64,000 bases of DNA. It comes from Puffinus mauretanicus. Lineage: Eukaryota > Chordata > Aves > Procellariiformes > Procellariidae. Both the position numbers and the translations under genes were made by a program. The stretch spans positions 248,001-312,000 of the forward strand of contig JAJKFH010003936.1 of assembly GCA_023333565.1 (NCBI GenBank), read 5' to 3'. The notes beneath the pieces were generated by a model. It did not search any database. It had not been told where the DNA came from and saw only the letters and a program-made list of their open reading frames with translations. Shown piece after piece: positions 47,501 to 60,006 of this stretch (positions are counted from its first letter, which is position 1; each line of letters starts with the position of its first letter).

Positions 47501-49875
47501 GTGAGGCATCTCTTATGGCTGATGTCAAAGGAAGTATGCTGAATTAATTCGTTCTGCTATGCCAGTTTTCCTCCAAATCTTTTAACATACAGGTGACGTG
47601 AACTGGCTGTTTGAAGGCCAATACGCACTAAAACGGAGAACAGGCTGTCAGAACAGGGCTCTGCGCTGTTTTGGGCTATTGGTACACCCATAGAGAAAGT
47701 AGAATGAATGACAGTCACTACCATTACAGAGAGCGCTTTAATATTTGCTTCAACTAAAGCTGAAGAACATTTGCAACATTGCTGCAAGTTATTTTGTTCC
47801 CTTTTAGAAGAAAAGCCATTCTCAACATCTTAAGATGATCTGTTGCTGTTGTTTACTCTTTGTTTGGGGGTCATATAAAGCACTTATAGAACACAATAAC
47901 TAGGTATCTTAACTGAGATTAGTTAAATGCTAAGGGAAAGGGTAAATGCAGACGTACAGAAGTCCTCCTCTCAGTAACATCCAAGTATGTCATGTTCACT
48001 TTAATTCTTCCTCTCTCAGAATGAGCTTTTATCTTTTGGAGTTGCCTTCAGAGTTTTGCTAATACTTGGAAATGACAAAGAGCTCATCCTTTAACAGGCA
48101 ACCAGGTTCCCTTCCTCATCTTGGAGGCTGATGCACAAGGCTGGAGAAATCAGAGGTTCAATACTATTATATTTAATTTCTCTGTGCTCTTCTATAGAAA
48201 ACCATATGGAATAGAGGTCAAATTGATCATGATTTTACTGTTTGTACATACAGTGCAAAACCATTGATCTCTTTAAAAAAGTACACTTTAATCCTACCTG
48301 GCAAAGCTATTTTCTGTAATTGCTTGTAAACCAACACTCTGCTATGAAAGGCCAAAATTCAGCCTTTATGACAAGAGATCGGAATTAGTGAAATACCATC
48401 GCCAGCCAAAACCTTCGCTAGTCTCTGTACAGTTTAACCAAGGAAATACAGTACAACTATGTGAATGTAATACTAAATCTGGTCCAGGATTAGCTGAGAT
48501 AAACAGTCAATGTTTGTAAAATTTTAACGGACAGCCATGTTAGTGACGTTAGTGACTGGACTGTCTCTCACCCAGATTAGGGAACAGTAACGCATGCCAG
48601 CAGGAGGCAAAAGTTTTCCAATGTAATCAGCTGCGGCTTGTCGGACTGCCTTTAGAGAGAGACAAGCTATGGAAGTTGGCCTGTCATCACGTCCCAGGAT
48701 AGACGTGAAGTCACTGGAATGGATCAGCAGATCAGAAGTCTACTGCTTGAAGGGGCTATCTGTTTCACCTTGTGTGGAAATGGGTCTGTATGTGCTCAGC
48801 AATTGGACAGACATATCCTCGAGCACAACTTACCTCTACCAGCATAAGTACTACAACACAAAAAAATCTGCCTCTTCCCAAATATCTCAAGCAATTGTTC
48901 CATCTTCAGCATAGTTATTTAGTTCAGGGTCTAGAATTTGGTGAAACACAATGTAAAACCTTGAAATGTTTCTGCCTTTTTCCTTAAGCACAGATCAGAC
49001 GGCTTTGCAGCGTGACATGTTTGTATATGCTGTTTTGATGGTTTCCAGTATTAGCTAAAATAAAGGTGAGGTGATGGAACTGTACTTTGCACAAAGAGCT
49101 GATCCTCCTTCTCGCAACTGAGATGAAAACTCAGCAATGTATTATTTGCCTTAACAGAGCAGAGCATTCGTTCACCTCATTCAGAGACAGCCATTATCTG
49201 GTACTTCAAGGAAACCGAGCCTCTGCCTTCCAAAAGGGTAAAAGGTACTGCCAATTAAAGAAGTTATGCACAGGATTGCTTTCCTGATCCTGCTTGGCTA
49301 GTTTACCAAAAATCAGCCTCTACAATTTCACATACGCTGTGCAGAAACTGCTTCCTTACTGCCAAAAGAAAATGGCTGGAGACAGCAGTCTCTCTCCTTA
49401 GCAAGCGCTGTAAGTCATGCACAAGAACACTGCCACTTTTCTGATAACGATGCCATAAACATGGACTAATATAAACCAAAATTAGAGATGAGCTACAACT
49501 TACCTGTCAATTGCTATTTGAACAACGCTTTCAAACTGTAATTACTTTATTCTCTTTTTATGATCAATTTTTGGTTTATTATCTGACCATAACACTAGCA
49601 TAAAACTGAGAAAACAGTTTGCATTTGAATTATGTGAACACGAGTATTTAAATTCAGTTCAGCAATTTACAAATCAACAAAAATGATGGCCTTTAAAAAT
49701 ACTATTTAGCATGACAAATGTCGTCAAATCTTAATTTTTATGTCCTGCTCTCAGCAGAAGAGTGTCCCAAGGCCAGTTACACTGATGCAGTAAGCAGCAA
49801 GCAGAAGGCTGAAGTTTGGGAGGCTTGAATAGAACTGACTGCCTGGGAACCCACGTAAGGCAGAGTTGGACATAC
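44558..49875 (-). other. PPP1R12B: PPP1R12B intron with purine-rich stretch
   Basis: A 5.3-kb intron. Between about 45590 and 46600 the plus strand is strikingly rich in A and G (so the transcribed RNA is pyrimidine-rich) and GC content is higher than in the flanks. A 12-bp perfect palindrome GCTAGCGCTAGC is at 44720-44731. No exon was found. Confidence 0.6.
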
Positions 49876-50001
49876 CTTTTCAAGTAGGTGGATACGTAGG
49901 TAGTAGGTGCACCAGAATGGGGAGCTTCGTTTCCCTTTGATTCATCCCTCCATGGCTGCCGGGTGTAAGAGCCGCTCCGCACTAGGTTAACAGCTGATTC
50001 T
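49876..50001 (-). CDS. PPP1R12B: PPP1R12B exon (RSGSYTRQPWRDE segment)
   Basis: 126 nt, phase 2 in and phase 2 out. It encodes RESAVNLVRSGSYTRQPWRD, ESKGNEAPHSGAP, TTYVSTYLK plus AG. The acceptor is TGCATTAG and the donor is GTATGT. Human MYPT2 reads ESAVNLVRSGSYTRQLWRDE and STYVSTYLKR at this place, nearly identical. Because it begins and ends in the same phase and is a multiple of three long, it is symmetric with the next two exons, so splicing choices here keep the frame. Confidence 0.96.
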
Positions 50002-50262
50002 CTAATGCAGGAGAGAGCACGAGGTTTGTTTAGAAAAACTTTTGGAGTCTGCTTTTGCCTCCTTTACAGTTCCACAACACAAATCCTTCCCTTACACCTA
50101 TGTGCACTGGTGTTCACAGGTGACAGAACTCACTGAAACACCTCTTCTGGCCTTAACATCAGCTTCTGTTATTGCCAGCTGTATTACTTAAGAATCACCA
50201 GATAATATAATGTTTTGCATAAAGAGGAACAACAACCTTTTTAGTCAAAAAACTTGCAATTG

Positions 50263-50288
50263 AAATTTAGATTGTCCATAAAAGTAAT
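50263..50288 (+). repeat. 26-bp exact direct repeat, copy 1
   Basis: The 26 nt here, containing tttagattgtccataaaagt, recur exactly at 51350-51375 in the same orientation, 1,087 bp away. The flanks differ immediately on both sides. Confidence 0.9.
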
Positions 50289-51349
50289 TTAACATATTAA
50301 ATAATATGTAAATAATTCTCTCTGCCGTCTTGTATCAAACAACACTGCATAAATGGACAGATATTGCAACTGCAAGTGAAGTTTTTATTCTCTGAGGTAT
50401 CCAGGCAATGACAGTAAAGCAATTCAGTATGGCAAATCCTTTGCTATACTTAGCAGCAGAAAACAACAAACAAAATATTTGTCAAGTAGATTTAGATATT
50501 GCTAAGTTATCAATAAATTACCAGTAGTCCTATTTATCATAGTCATCTGAAATCAGGGCTCCTTTTCCTAATACACACTTTGGCAGTATGTCCTATTCTT
50601 TTCTGGTCTTGGACAGGACCTCGAGCTTGTAACGCGACACAAATCCATTCACTTGTCAGCCTGCAATTATTTTTCACTTTTCAATTGCCGTGTCCATGCT
50701 GATGCCCCCTCAGACACCTGTGGGTTCTGCGAAGTGAAACTCAGCTGTTTTGAAAGGAAAGAATATTGGGAAAAATCTGTACTACACAGTACATCTGGGC
50801 ACCATCTGTTCATGCAGGCCAATCCTCCTCATTCCCTACTTTACCAAGCAAAGGACGCTTATCAGCAGTCAGCTGGATGTGCCATTCAATGCGAGCCACT
50901 GCCAAAACCGCTCAAGCTTATCAGCAGACACAAATTGTCTGCTAAACTCCAGATCACAGTGACTGGCTGAGATTAAGCAAGAACACAGCAGGGAGGTTCC
51001 AGCACAAGATCAGCAAAGAATCTCAAACTGTGCTGAAATTCTCTCAGGGTGGTCATCTGACTTCTTCACAATTACAGTTCACAGCGACTCCTCTGTATGC
51101 GCCTTTCTACCACCATTGTGGAAGTGGCTGGAAATGAGGCTAAGCTCAAATTTTACTCCTTCTAGCACAAACTGTGAAGAACCTGTTTGTAGCGATCAGC
51201 TCCTCAAATATATCTTGAGATACTAGATATTTATGCCATTTATACTGTGGTTCTGTCCAGGGGCAACTACACACATTCACCGTAAAAACAACCCCTGCGA
51301 TGGAAACAGTTCCATACACGAGAGAGTTCACAAACTAAAGCGAATCAAA

Positions 51350-51375
51350 AAATTTAGATTGTCCATAAAAGTAAT
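51350..51375 (+). repeat. 26-bp exact direct repeat, copy 2
   Basis: Exact second copy of the 26 nt at 50263-50288. The bases before and after differ between the copies, so the shared unit is short and sharply bounded. Confidence 0.9.
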
Positions 51376-51724
51376 GGACAGATGTGTGAACAAAGGGACT
51401 GAAGGTGACAGAAGAACAAGTGTAGGTGCCAGCTACAAAATAAGGCACTTCCATATAAAAGGAAAAAGTATGCATAAATCTACTTTCCTGGATGGAGACC
51501 ATATATGTATGAATACAGAGGTGGAGAAACCAGCCGTTGCCCTGTTCACCTAAATGAAGAGCAACATACCAGAACTTTTATAGATCAGAGATAGCTCTCG
51601 ATATTGTGAATTCCCGTTTACTTAGGAGTGCTGAGAAAATATATGAAGCATGAATATAGAAAAAAGGTATTCCGGAGGAACTATCGACAGGACAGAAGCT
51701 AGCATTAAGTTCAGTCTGTCTCAC

Positions 51725-51807
51725 CTGTTTTCTTTTTCTTCTATATCGCTCGTACTGCTTAGTCTTCTGGGGGCTATTGTGGCAAGATAGCTCTTGTTGT
51801 CTTTATC
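51725..51807 (-). CDS. PPP1R12B: PPP1R12B exon (STSDIEEKEN segment)
   Basis: 83 nt, phase 0 in and phase 2 out. It encodes DKDNKSYLATIAPRRLSSTS then DIEEKEN plus AG of a split Arg codon. The acceptor ends TTCACCAG and the donor is GTGAGA. Human MYPT2 has NKSYISSLAPRKLNSTSDIEEKENR, and MYPT1 has PRRLASTSDIEEKENR. This basic-Ser/Thr motif is conserved across the family; it is likely a kinase target by inference. Confidence 0.95.
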
Positions 51808-52643
51808 CTGGTGAAGCAAAAGAAGTACTTCGATGGCACATCTGTTACACTTTCAGCGCATTCAGTGACAACTAAATTCATATCCAAATTTCTTCAACTA
51901 AGAAAGCATTCTCCTGTCTAAGGAGAACTGGTTTAAGGCATTTTCTTGGGCAACACATGCCACAGCATAAAAGTTATCAGTTCTGAAAACGATTTCCTGA
52001 AGAGCACGCTAGTGAATAAAAGCAGCTTCTAACTAGAACTACTTATAAATCAGAGAAATCATAAAATCATAGAATAGTTTGGGTTGGAAGGGACCTTTAA
52101 AGGTCATCTAGTCCAAGACCCCTGCAACAAGCAGGGACATCTTCAACTAGATCAGGTTGCTCAGAGGCCCATCCAACCTGACCTTGAATGTTTCCAGGGA
52201 TGGGGCATCCACCCATGGGCAGCAAAATTACAGCTAGTGAATACATGGGATGGGATTCACAAATTCAGCTGGTGGATACAGGAGGAATCCATATAGATGA
52301 CAGTAAAGGAGAATTTCCACTGCAGGTATGTGCTACTGTCTGGATTAGATATTTTCTGGTAAAGAACAGGCCATGCCAGACTGGCAGCCCTTGTTCACTG
52401 GCAGCCCACTCCAATCCGAGCAGGAATTAGGTCAAAGGGGCACCGAACTCTGGTTCTGCAAGAACAACTGATAGGATAGGAATAATTTTCAAAAGACAAA
52501 AAAAGAAAGAATGAAAGAGACCTAGGTTTGTTATGGATACAAAACCCAGCAATAACTCAAAATGAAAGGGAGAGGGTCTTAAACCTGTGAGGTAAAGTCT
52601 GCTCAACTGGGATGCACTAAAACATCTTTGCTGAAAGCCAAAC
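51808..52643 (-). other. PPP1R12B: PPP1R12B intron
   Basis: A 0.84-kb intron carrying the short CR1 at 52058-52213. Nothing else was recognised in it. Confidence 0.7.
52058..52213 (-). mobile_element. CR1 LINE, short 3' fragment
   Basis: About 156 nt of CR1 3' end, with its sense strand on the minus strand. It reads from the AATCATAGAATAG-type tail at 52058 through the conserved block tttgggttggaagggacc on the plus strand to 'ccagggatggggcatccacc', where similarity to the longer copies stops. It is 5'-truncated and sits in the intron between the exons at 51725 and 52644. Confidence 0.93.
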
Positions 52644-52841
52644 CTTTTCTTTGTTGTCTAATAATGCAGATATCCGAGGACTTGACGAAGAACGGTAGAT
52701 AGAAGAAGTCTTATCTCTCTGTGCCTCACGAGTAGCAGCGACTTCACTCAACATGTTGTGACTGCCAGTCTTCCGCAGTCCCAGCCGCCACGATGAAGGC
52801 GACTCATCCTTCTGCTCGTCTGACTTGCTGAGCCAACTGAA
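52644..52841 (-). CDS. PPP1R12B: PPP1R12B exon (SWRLGLRKTGS segment)
   Basis: 198 nt, 66 codons, phase 0 on both sides, so it could be skipped in frame. It begins FSWLSKSDEQKDESPSSWRL, continues GLRKTGSHNMLSEVAA, and ends with YRSSSSPRISALLDNKEK. The acceptor is a strong polypyrimidine tract ending CTCTACAG. The donor is GTTTGG, a weak match to consensus. Human MYPT2 carries DESPSSWRLGLRKTGSHNML and SSSSPRISALLDNKDK, so this exon separates MYPT2 from MYPT1 (which has TGSYGALAEI). Reading through the donor would reach a stop within nine codons. Confidence 0.96.
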
Positions 52842-53242
52842 CTGTAGAGGAGAAAGAGGGACATTTGGAAGAAGTAAGAGCACTGCAAGGCACAATCTAA
52901 GGTCTGAAAGTGTTTCAACAAGCCCCAATTTTTGCTGGGCTACACTTGTAAACGTATGATGGAGTGACTTTGGTTTCCTGCTTAGCTTTAATTACAGAAC
53001 ATAGCTCAGGTGAACTCACAGCAATGCAAACTGCTGTAGTGCCCTCATCCCCAAGGGCAGATGATGAAAGAAATCTTGTGTCATTGTGCAGCTCCCTTTG
53101 CCTACACAATGCCCTCCTCCAGCTTTGCAGAAAGAATATAAGGAACAATGAAGCTTTTATTAGCACCCGTTTAGGAAGGGGCAATCATTCAATAAAGGCA
53201 GAAAACCAAAAAAAGTAATCGACTCTTTTGGGACTAGCTGCA

Positions 53243-53716
53243 AATAAAACAGATCAAACTGGAGAGTCCAGAAGAAGCCATTAAGATCATCAGGGAGCTG
53301 GAGCACACAACACGTAAAAGGGAGAGACTGAGGAAACCTGGCTTGTTTAGCATGGAAAAGAAAAGGCAAAGAAAGGATTTAATTGCTTTACTACTTGGGG
53401 GGTGGGGTTTACAGAGGATATAGAACCAGACTTCTCAACAGTCTACAGTGAAAGGAGAAGGAGGAATAGACACAAGTTCTTACACAGGAAATCCCAATTG
53501 CCATGAAGGAAGACGTACCTCCTGGTAGGAGCGATGCTGCACTGGGACAGGGAGCAAGAGAGTGGGACATCTCTATCCTCAGAGACTTTTCAATACTCAG
53601 CTGAGCTCAGGTAGTTCAAAGCAACATGACATAGGCTTGAAGTTGGCCCTGCTTCGAGCAAGAGGTTGGACTCCAGGCTCCCAGTGGCCCTTTCTACTTT
53701 AAACCTTTCTATGGTC
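53243..53716 (+). mobile_element. Old, diverged CR1 LINE 3' fragment
   Basis: Sense strand plus. It follows the CR1 3' order: a 'gccattaagatcatcaggga' and 'ctggagcaca' segment, 'gggagagactgaggaaacctgg', a hairpin-proximal 'catggaaaagaaaagg' block, and a terminal 'aagaggttggactccaggctcc' then 'ccctttctactttaaacc'. It is clearly more diverged than the copies at 26334 and 60626, so it is an older insertion. Confidence 0.75.
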
Positions 53717-54154
53717 AGGTAACCGCATATTCTATACATACGACAGAATGGACCTTCGTGCTTTTTGTTACGACGCACTTCTGGCAAGCATATATTATTC
53801 CTCAAACATACAAGTGCTTAAATGTACAACTTTAGTTATAGTTAGAGTCTTACAAAAAGATGCCTACTGCCATTCAAGAATGGAGCCTGGGCACTGCAAG
53901 AGGTACTTCTGCAAAGACAGGGGCTCAACACCGAGTTGTATCGGAAATAAAGCAAACAAAACATTAGGAATTATTGGAAAAAAAATAGAATATGAAACAC
54001 AACACCATTATGCATCTGTGTTACTGCAGGGTACAATCACACCTTTGATAACACTCACAGCTCGGCTCCACAGCCCAGAAGCAGTATAGAAGAAGGGGAA
54101 GAGATTCAGAGAAAGAATGAGAAAGAAGAGAGCTTTTGTATGAGTTATTCAGTG

Positions 54155-54625
54155 TATCAAGAGTCTCCAGGCTGAGATATGACCAAGGTACACAAAATCC
54201 TCAGTGGCACATAGAAGGGTGAATAATGATCAATTATTCCTTGTTCCTTCCCATAAAGGAACTAGGGGGAGCAAACAAAACCAGCGTGTGGCAGGCTCAA
54301 AGAAACAGGTGCAGGAAGCTCTGTATAATATGTAATTAAGCTGAAGAACCCTTTGCCACTGGACATTACAGGATCCCAAATGTTATGGGCACTCAAAAAG
54401 TGACTGCATAAATTCATAGAGGAAAAGACGAACAGGGAGTACTGAATACAAAAAACATCACAGGTTCAGCAAGTCCCTGAAATGCAAATTGCTAAAAGTG
54501 GGAGAGAAGTCCAGCTTGATTCTGTCTTCTCTAGTATCTTTTGATGGTCACTGCCAAGGGCAGGATACTGGGGTAGACAAGGCTTTCGGTCAAAGCTGAT
54601 ATAAGCATTATTATACCATATTCTA
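54155..54625 (+). mobile_element. Ancient CR1/L3-type LINE 3' fragment
   Basis: A degenerate LINE 3' end, sense strand plus. Landmarks in order: a 'ggaactagggggagcaaac' block, 'gtggcaggctcaaagaaac', 'accctttgccactggacatt', 'ggcactcaaaaagtgactg', 'aattcatagaggaaaag' and 'ggatactggggtagacaagg'. This order matches the 3' part of old amniote CR1/L3 elements as I remember them. Heavy divergence indicates great age. The boundaries are approximate. Confidence 0.65.
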
Positions 54626-56046
54626 CATAACACAAAACGTTTGACATTATCCAGAAAAAATGAAGCTACTGGGGAGCTCTGCCCTCAAACTCATTGACTC
54701 AAGACTGCAAAGATAAAATTATCACTGCAGCATTTTAGCGGTGTTTCTTAGCTAATGTTATTTTAATGCAGATGCACAGAGTTAATCTCCTGTATTCCAC
54801 TAGCACTTCCAGTCTACTGAGCTACACAGCTCTAACACTTTAATGTAGTTTTAACACGTTCCTCAGTGAAAGCTCAAATCACAGTAAAAGCTGTCTTCTG
54901 TAATTTCTGAACAACATAGGAACAGCAAATATTAATAACTCCACAGATGGAGGGCAACACAAGCACTCATATTTTCCCATATAAAACCCAACCTGACAAA
55001 GAGAGTTACAGAAGAATCAAACATGTAAGAGAAGGTAAAGTAGCTGATCTTAAATGATTGAAGTCAAATTAATAACTGCTTTGCACACAGGCCTTCTTCT
55101 ATATCCTAACAGCCTTATTCTGGGTTAAACAGCTCAAACGAGTGAGAACAATACTCTGCAGCTGGGAAAAGGTTAACTGAAGTGCTCATGCTTCCCAGTA
55201 TCCTTCTACCTTTAATACTTCCCCCGCTAAGTCAGCCTGAGTTGAACAACGCCCAGAGGAGCTCTATTTCATTTGATCTGGACGAGAAGTTAGACTTAGC
55301 AGCATGTCAAAACCAAAAAATTGTGACTAAGCAAGAAACATTTTCCCTGTAACATATACCTAGTGCTTCAGACTTTGGCAAGATGCCTGCATTGTATAGC
55401 TGTCCTCCATATTCTGGTGCAAAAAGAAACAAGCAGCATAAGATACCAGTCCTCAGCAGAACACAGAGTCTCCTGGTGCCATCTAGCTGAGTGACGTGAG
55501 AGCTGGAGAATTCAGATAACATTTCAGTAACTCTACTTCATCTTTAAAAAGCTTTCATAGCCTAGCTATCTAGTCAGATGCAAACTTTATCCTCTCTGCT
55601 AACTGGGCTGTAACACCACGCCACTGAATCAACTGAGTTTGGCAAGTCAGAGGCACTTTAGATGATGATGCCAAATTCACTGCTGATGTATCAGCAGGAA
55701 CCAGCTTTGGTGAAAGATCTCCTGCTGGTAAGAGATCGGCATCAGCTATCTCAGAACTGACAGCGACACAAAGCGCTTGCAGTAAGCAGGGTTTCTCTTG
55801 TGAACAGCGCAATTTGCTTCAGAGGCTAAGAGATTCAAGAGGAACCTTCTTGTACAAACGTCCTCCTTTGTGCCAGTCCTATACTGTTGTTAACACAGCA
55901 TCTTTATCAAAATTGCATGCTATCATGCTTTCCTAAATTCATGTCTTACAACTCCTCTGAAAATCAGTTTCAGAGGGTCCATTTCCCAGAAAAACCTACT
56001 GCTTTCAAGCTCTGTTGGAGTCCCCATTGATTCCAAATTCACTTAC

Positions 56047-56156
56047 TCTTCTGGCAGATGCAGTGAAGGAGTTGGGCTCGGGTGGTGGTATTTGCTCAGT
56101 GATGCTAGGCCTGGTTTCATGGCTGGAGTGGTTGGCAAAGGGCTCTTCCTTCCTTT
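56047..56156 (-). CDS. PPP1R12B: PPP1R12B exon (linker after acidic tract)
   Basis: 110 nt, phase 1 in and phase 0 out. With the carried-over G it encodes ERKEEPFANHSSHETRPSIT followed by EQIPPPEPNSFTASARR. The acceptor is AAAATTGTAG and the donor is GTAAGT. Human MYPT2 has NHSNSESKSSITEQIPAPAQNTFSAS here, so SITEQIP anchors the match. This is one of the less conserved parts of the protein, which agrees with a disordered linker. Confidence 0.93.
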
Positions 56157-59100
56157 CTACAATTTTAAACAAGAAGAGAAACCAAATGTTTCAGTATTGC
56201 ACTTCCAAGGCCCTTCTTTACAAGCACAGTGTGCACTAAACTCAAGATCAGAGTTGCTGTGACCTTAGTACGCCTTAGATCATAAAGATGACGTCAGTGC
56301 CAAGGCTAACCAGGCTTTCTACAAAGCGGCTTTCTACCTACTAAAAAATACGATGGATACATTTGCCTTGCAAAGCTTCTGAATTTCATCCCCACAGACA
56401 AGCAAAATCTTTGCAGAAAGCACCTTAAGGAGGGCAAACAGATTTTTTTGTTTATTCACGATTTTGTTTCCTCTCAGGCATTGTTCTTCCCTTGTAACAC
56501 CCGGGAAGAAGAGCAGAGCATGCCATTCCTGTTGCCGTACGTGAGGACGCATTACAGCACGCCTCCCCGAGCGGGCCTGGTGGTGGATTGCGTTGCACGG
56601 TTCTGCTGCAGTTGTTTATGCTGATGGGCAGAATTTCTGGTCTTCTACAGCAAAATCCTAGCTACACGAAGCTAGGACTGATTCCCAACAAAAATCTTTA
56701 ACGGGGCTCAAAGCAAGCTAAGCAAACAGTATCAAAGCTCACAGCTGGCTCCCTGCTTGTTAGATAAGTGCAATCGTCCAGTATTAAAATTTTTTTTGCA
56801 TCTATGCACCATGCTTGACATAAGAACATCCACCAGACATCACCGGGGGAGAGTAAGCAGACGCTGTCTCAGGCAATAGGTTCAAGTGACAGGAGTGCAC
56901 AGGGCTCCGAGACAACTGTTCACCAAACACAGCCGCATGCAAGGTGCCCGAGAAATGATGTACCTACACCAACAAAACAATGTTTTCCTCGCGCAGCTAT
57001 GAGTGCCTCACACAGTCATGGTTTTGAAAAAAGAAAGTCATTTTAAGTGTAACCACCCAAACAGTACTAGCAAATGAGGTATGTGCAGTGAATAAAGACC
57101 TTCTATTACATATAGAAAGCAGTTTGGTATGGAGCATCTGTGAGGATGGCACCTTGGAGCGCAAAGATCAATCTTTCTGAAACAAATGTTCTCACTCCTA
57201 GAATATAGGATTCAAAGGGCATAGAAAACAGAAAAGAGCAAGCCAAAAGAAACATTTAAAAATAACAGGCAGTTAGCAGGACTGACAGATCCAGAATTTA
57301 AAGAGACAAAGATGCATATCCCCTAGGAAGGTCTGCATGATATTGAAGTCTCAGCCACCCTTCCCTCTCTTTGTGTTATCTCAGAACTTCCACAGTCATC
57401 TAAACAGAATATTTAACTTCCTGAGCCTAACACGCAGATGCACTGCACTTTCAAACAGCCCTTTTCGGAAGGGGCAGTAGATTACCCATTTCTCCTTGCA
57501 GGCCTGACTTGGCATTCAGCAGTCCATGGAAATGCATACAGACAAAAAATTACATGCTGGCCATCTGCTGATTTCTTGAGAGTGAAGCCTGTAAAACACA
57601 GGAGAATCCCCGACATTGCAGGAAGGGGAGAACCGCCCTGACCTGACAGCCAGCAGGCTTTACAGGCTGGGCTAGATGGTGACTGGTAGCCCGTCCTGGA
57701 AGTTTATAGCGCAGAGGTCAACTTTTAAGGTCAAGCCTAATTACAAGGGCACAAGCTTAAGTGGTAATGACAGGTTGGAAAGAACTCTAACTGTGAGCAA
57801 TGTGACCGAAAGGAGTCAATTGCAGAAGAAGGACAGGCAAAAGTACCTTGTACCGGCAGTGTGAGAGACTGCATGACCACAGGCATCGTTGTCTTTAGGG
57901 GAGGATCCCACATTTCGGTTTACTAAAATTTCAGCAATAAACATTATGAATTCCGATCAAGGGAAACAGGTCAGGATTAGCTCAATCTCCCCAAAACAAA
58001 TTCGGTGAGACTGAAAATTTAGTTCTCTAATTTTTCTTAAGCCTTTTTTTGGGGGGGAGGTCTTTTTTTTTTTTTTTTAAAACATTAAAAGCTTTCCTGG
58101 CCTGCCTTAATTCACAATAATTACCTATTGTAACAGTTACCAGCACAGATAACGACCAAGGAATTTTATACTGATCTTTGTTGTTTATATACAACCCAAT
58201 GCCAAATTGTTGACTGTCCTCAAGATTAATAAAATGCCATTACTGCACTTAGCTTCTTTTGTTTGAAGAACACAAATTTCTTACAGATTGTAAGAAACAT
58301 GGTACTCTGTGAGGCCCTCCTACAATTTCACCGCTCACCTCTTCAAATTTCTTCTCCTCCCGCAGTCTCTGCAAATTCCACAAATTTATCACAACTTGAG
58401 ACCCTCCAAAACATACCTCAAAATAAACTTCTGTATTATACAGCCAGCTTCTACTTTGTCCTCCCTTGTGCTCAGTTACCAAAGGGGTTAATTTTTTTTT
58501 ATTTAAAAAGATCACTCATAACAATATTTTGCCTTTTTTTTTTTTTCCTTCATCTGGGCTTTGAACACTTAGGACAACAGTCATCTTCTATCTGTCCAAA
58601 TTACAAAGCTATGTGAATATTAAATCTCAGAAGAAAAGGAAGAGGAATAAGGAAATAATTTCCATGTTTTCAAAACCATGCCTCCTATATCCATCCAAGC
58701 ATTTAAAATGTCTAGCAGATAATAAAGCCTAATTGTTCTTAAGATTGTGAATTAACTCAATAAGACGACCTGCTCTGGCTTTACACAAAATTTAATGCCG
58801 AGTGCTATAGCACTTTCCTTGCTGAAGGATCTTACGCTGTTCCTGAATCAGTTAAACACCACGTAGCTCCACTTCTTACACCTAATACATACGTTAGAGG
58901 TGTTTTGGTCAAGTTCCTATCATGTTTACAAGAATTGGCACATAGCTATACAGGGCTGTTGTCTAGTAAAATTCTGATTTATGGAGCAAATAAATGTGAC
59001 TTCTACTGCATACCTGTTTCTACCACTGACTTCTCCACTACATTTGCTTCATTTAAAAGCCAAAAGATTATTTCACCATGTTACTGTCATACCCAAATAG

Positions 59101-60006
59101 GTTTTTTCACCACCAGCTCTGCAAAGACCAGCCAGGATTCTCAACACCTCTCATACTGCGATAAACATCCTAATTGATACAATTAGCACACAGTTGGCAA
59201 TTTTATTGGCACAAGAAGCAGGACAAAACTTTAAACTGCACTTCTCTGCAAGGACTTATTTGTTAGTATACTGGGATACAGGCCAAGTAAGCTGATGTTA
59301 AAAGTAGTTTAACCATTAAATGCATCATAGTCCAAGATCCATCGCTCTTTGCAGAAATATGAAGTACAAGTAAGTCTTGGCTTACTGTAAAATTAAGTAT
59401 CTTTATAAAAAACTTTGTGCTGCACATATACGCTATTTAAACAGCATCTTTATGGAAAAAGAATGCGACTGAAACGAAGGAAGTGGGATGCCAGCAATCT
59501 GCTATAATGTAAAGGCTAACATGACTTGACGTACTTAATCCTTATTTTCCACTAAAAAGTTCCTCATCTCTATAATTACACAGAACAGCTTCAACCCTTC
59601 ATTTCACTTCTCCGATCCAAATACAACAGGCTATTACCTTCCTACATGTTCAATTGCATTTCTACCATCTTGCAGTAACTGAAGCGTTCATCCTGAAATT
59701 GGCCAACGAGAGAAAACATACTGTTTAAGAACAACTTGTGAACAATATGTTATCTTAAATTCAAGTGAGCTGGAAGTAGAAATTAAAATACTATCCACAG
59801 CTTTTTTTTGGAAAAGTTATCAGCTTTTTTAGTATGCTAGCTACAGAGCTCTCCATATTCTATACATATACAACGGAAGTAAGACTTTCAGGATGTCTTT
59901 AACAACTAAGCAAAACCCAAAAAAAACCAAAAAAACCCCACTTCTCAAACTGATCCGCTAATATTGCTAGGGTAATTATTAAATCCAAGATTGTACTAAG
60001 TCTTAC
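56157..60006 (-). other. PPP1R12B: PPP1R12B intron
   Basis: A 3.85-kb AT-rich intron with no exon found. It contains a T7G7 run (58044-58057) followed by a poly-T run (58063-58078), and other short A/T runs (58491-58500, 58535-58546). On the minus strand these poly-T runs read as poly-A. Confidence 0.65.

Larger units (their letters stand above)
50002..51724 (-). other. PPP1R12B: PPP1R12B intron with a 26-bp direct repeat
   Basis: A 1.7-kb AT-rich intron. It contains two exact copies of a 26-bp sequence at 50263-50288 and 51350-51375. No exon or known mobile element was seen. Confidence 0.7.
52842..56046 (-). other. PPP1R12B: PPP1R12B intron with two old LINE fragments
   Basis: A 3.2-kb intron. 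It holds the diverged CR1 at 53243-53716 and the CR1/L3-like fragment at 54155-54625. The rest (52842-53242 and 54626-56046) shows no further exon or repeat that I can name. Confidence 0.65.
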
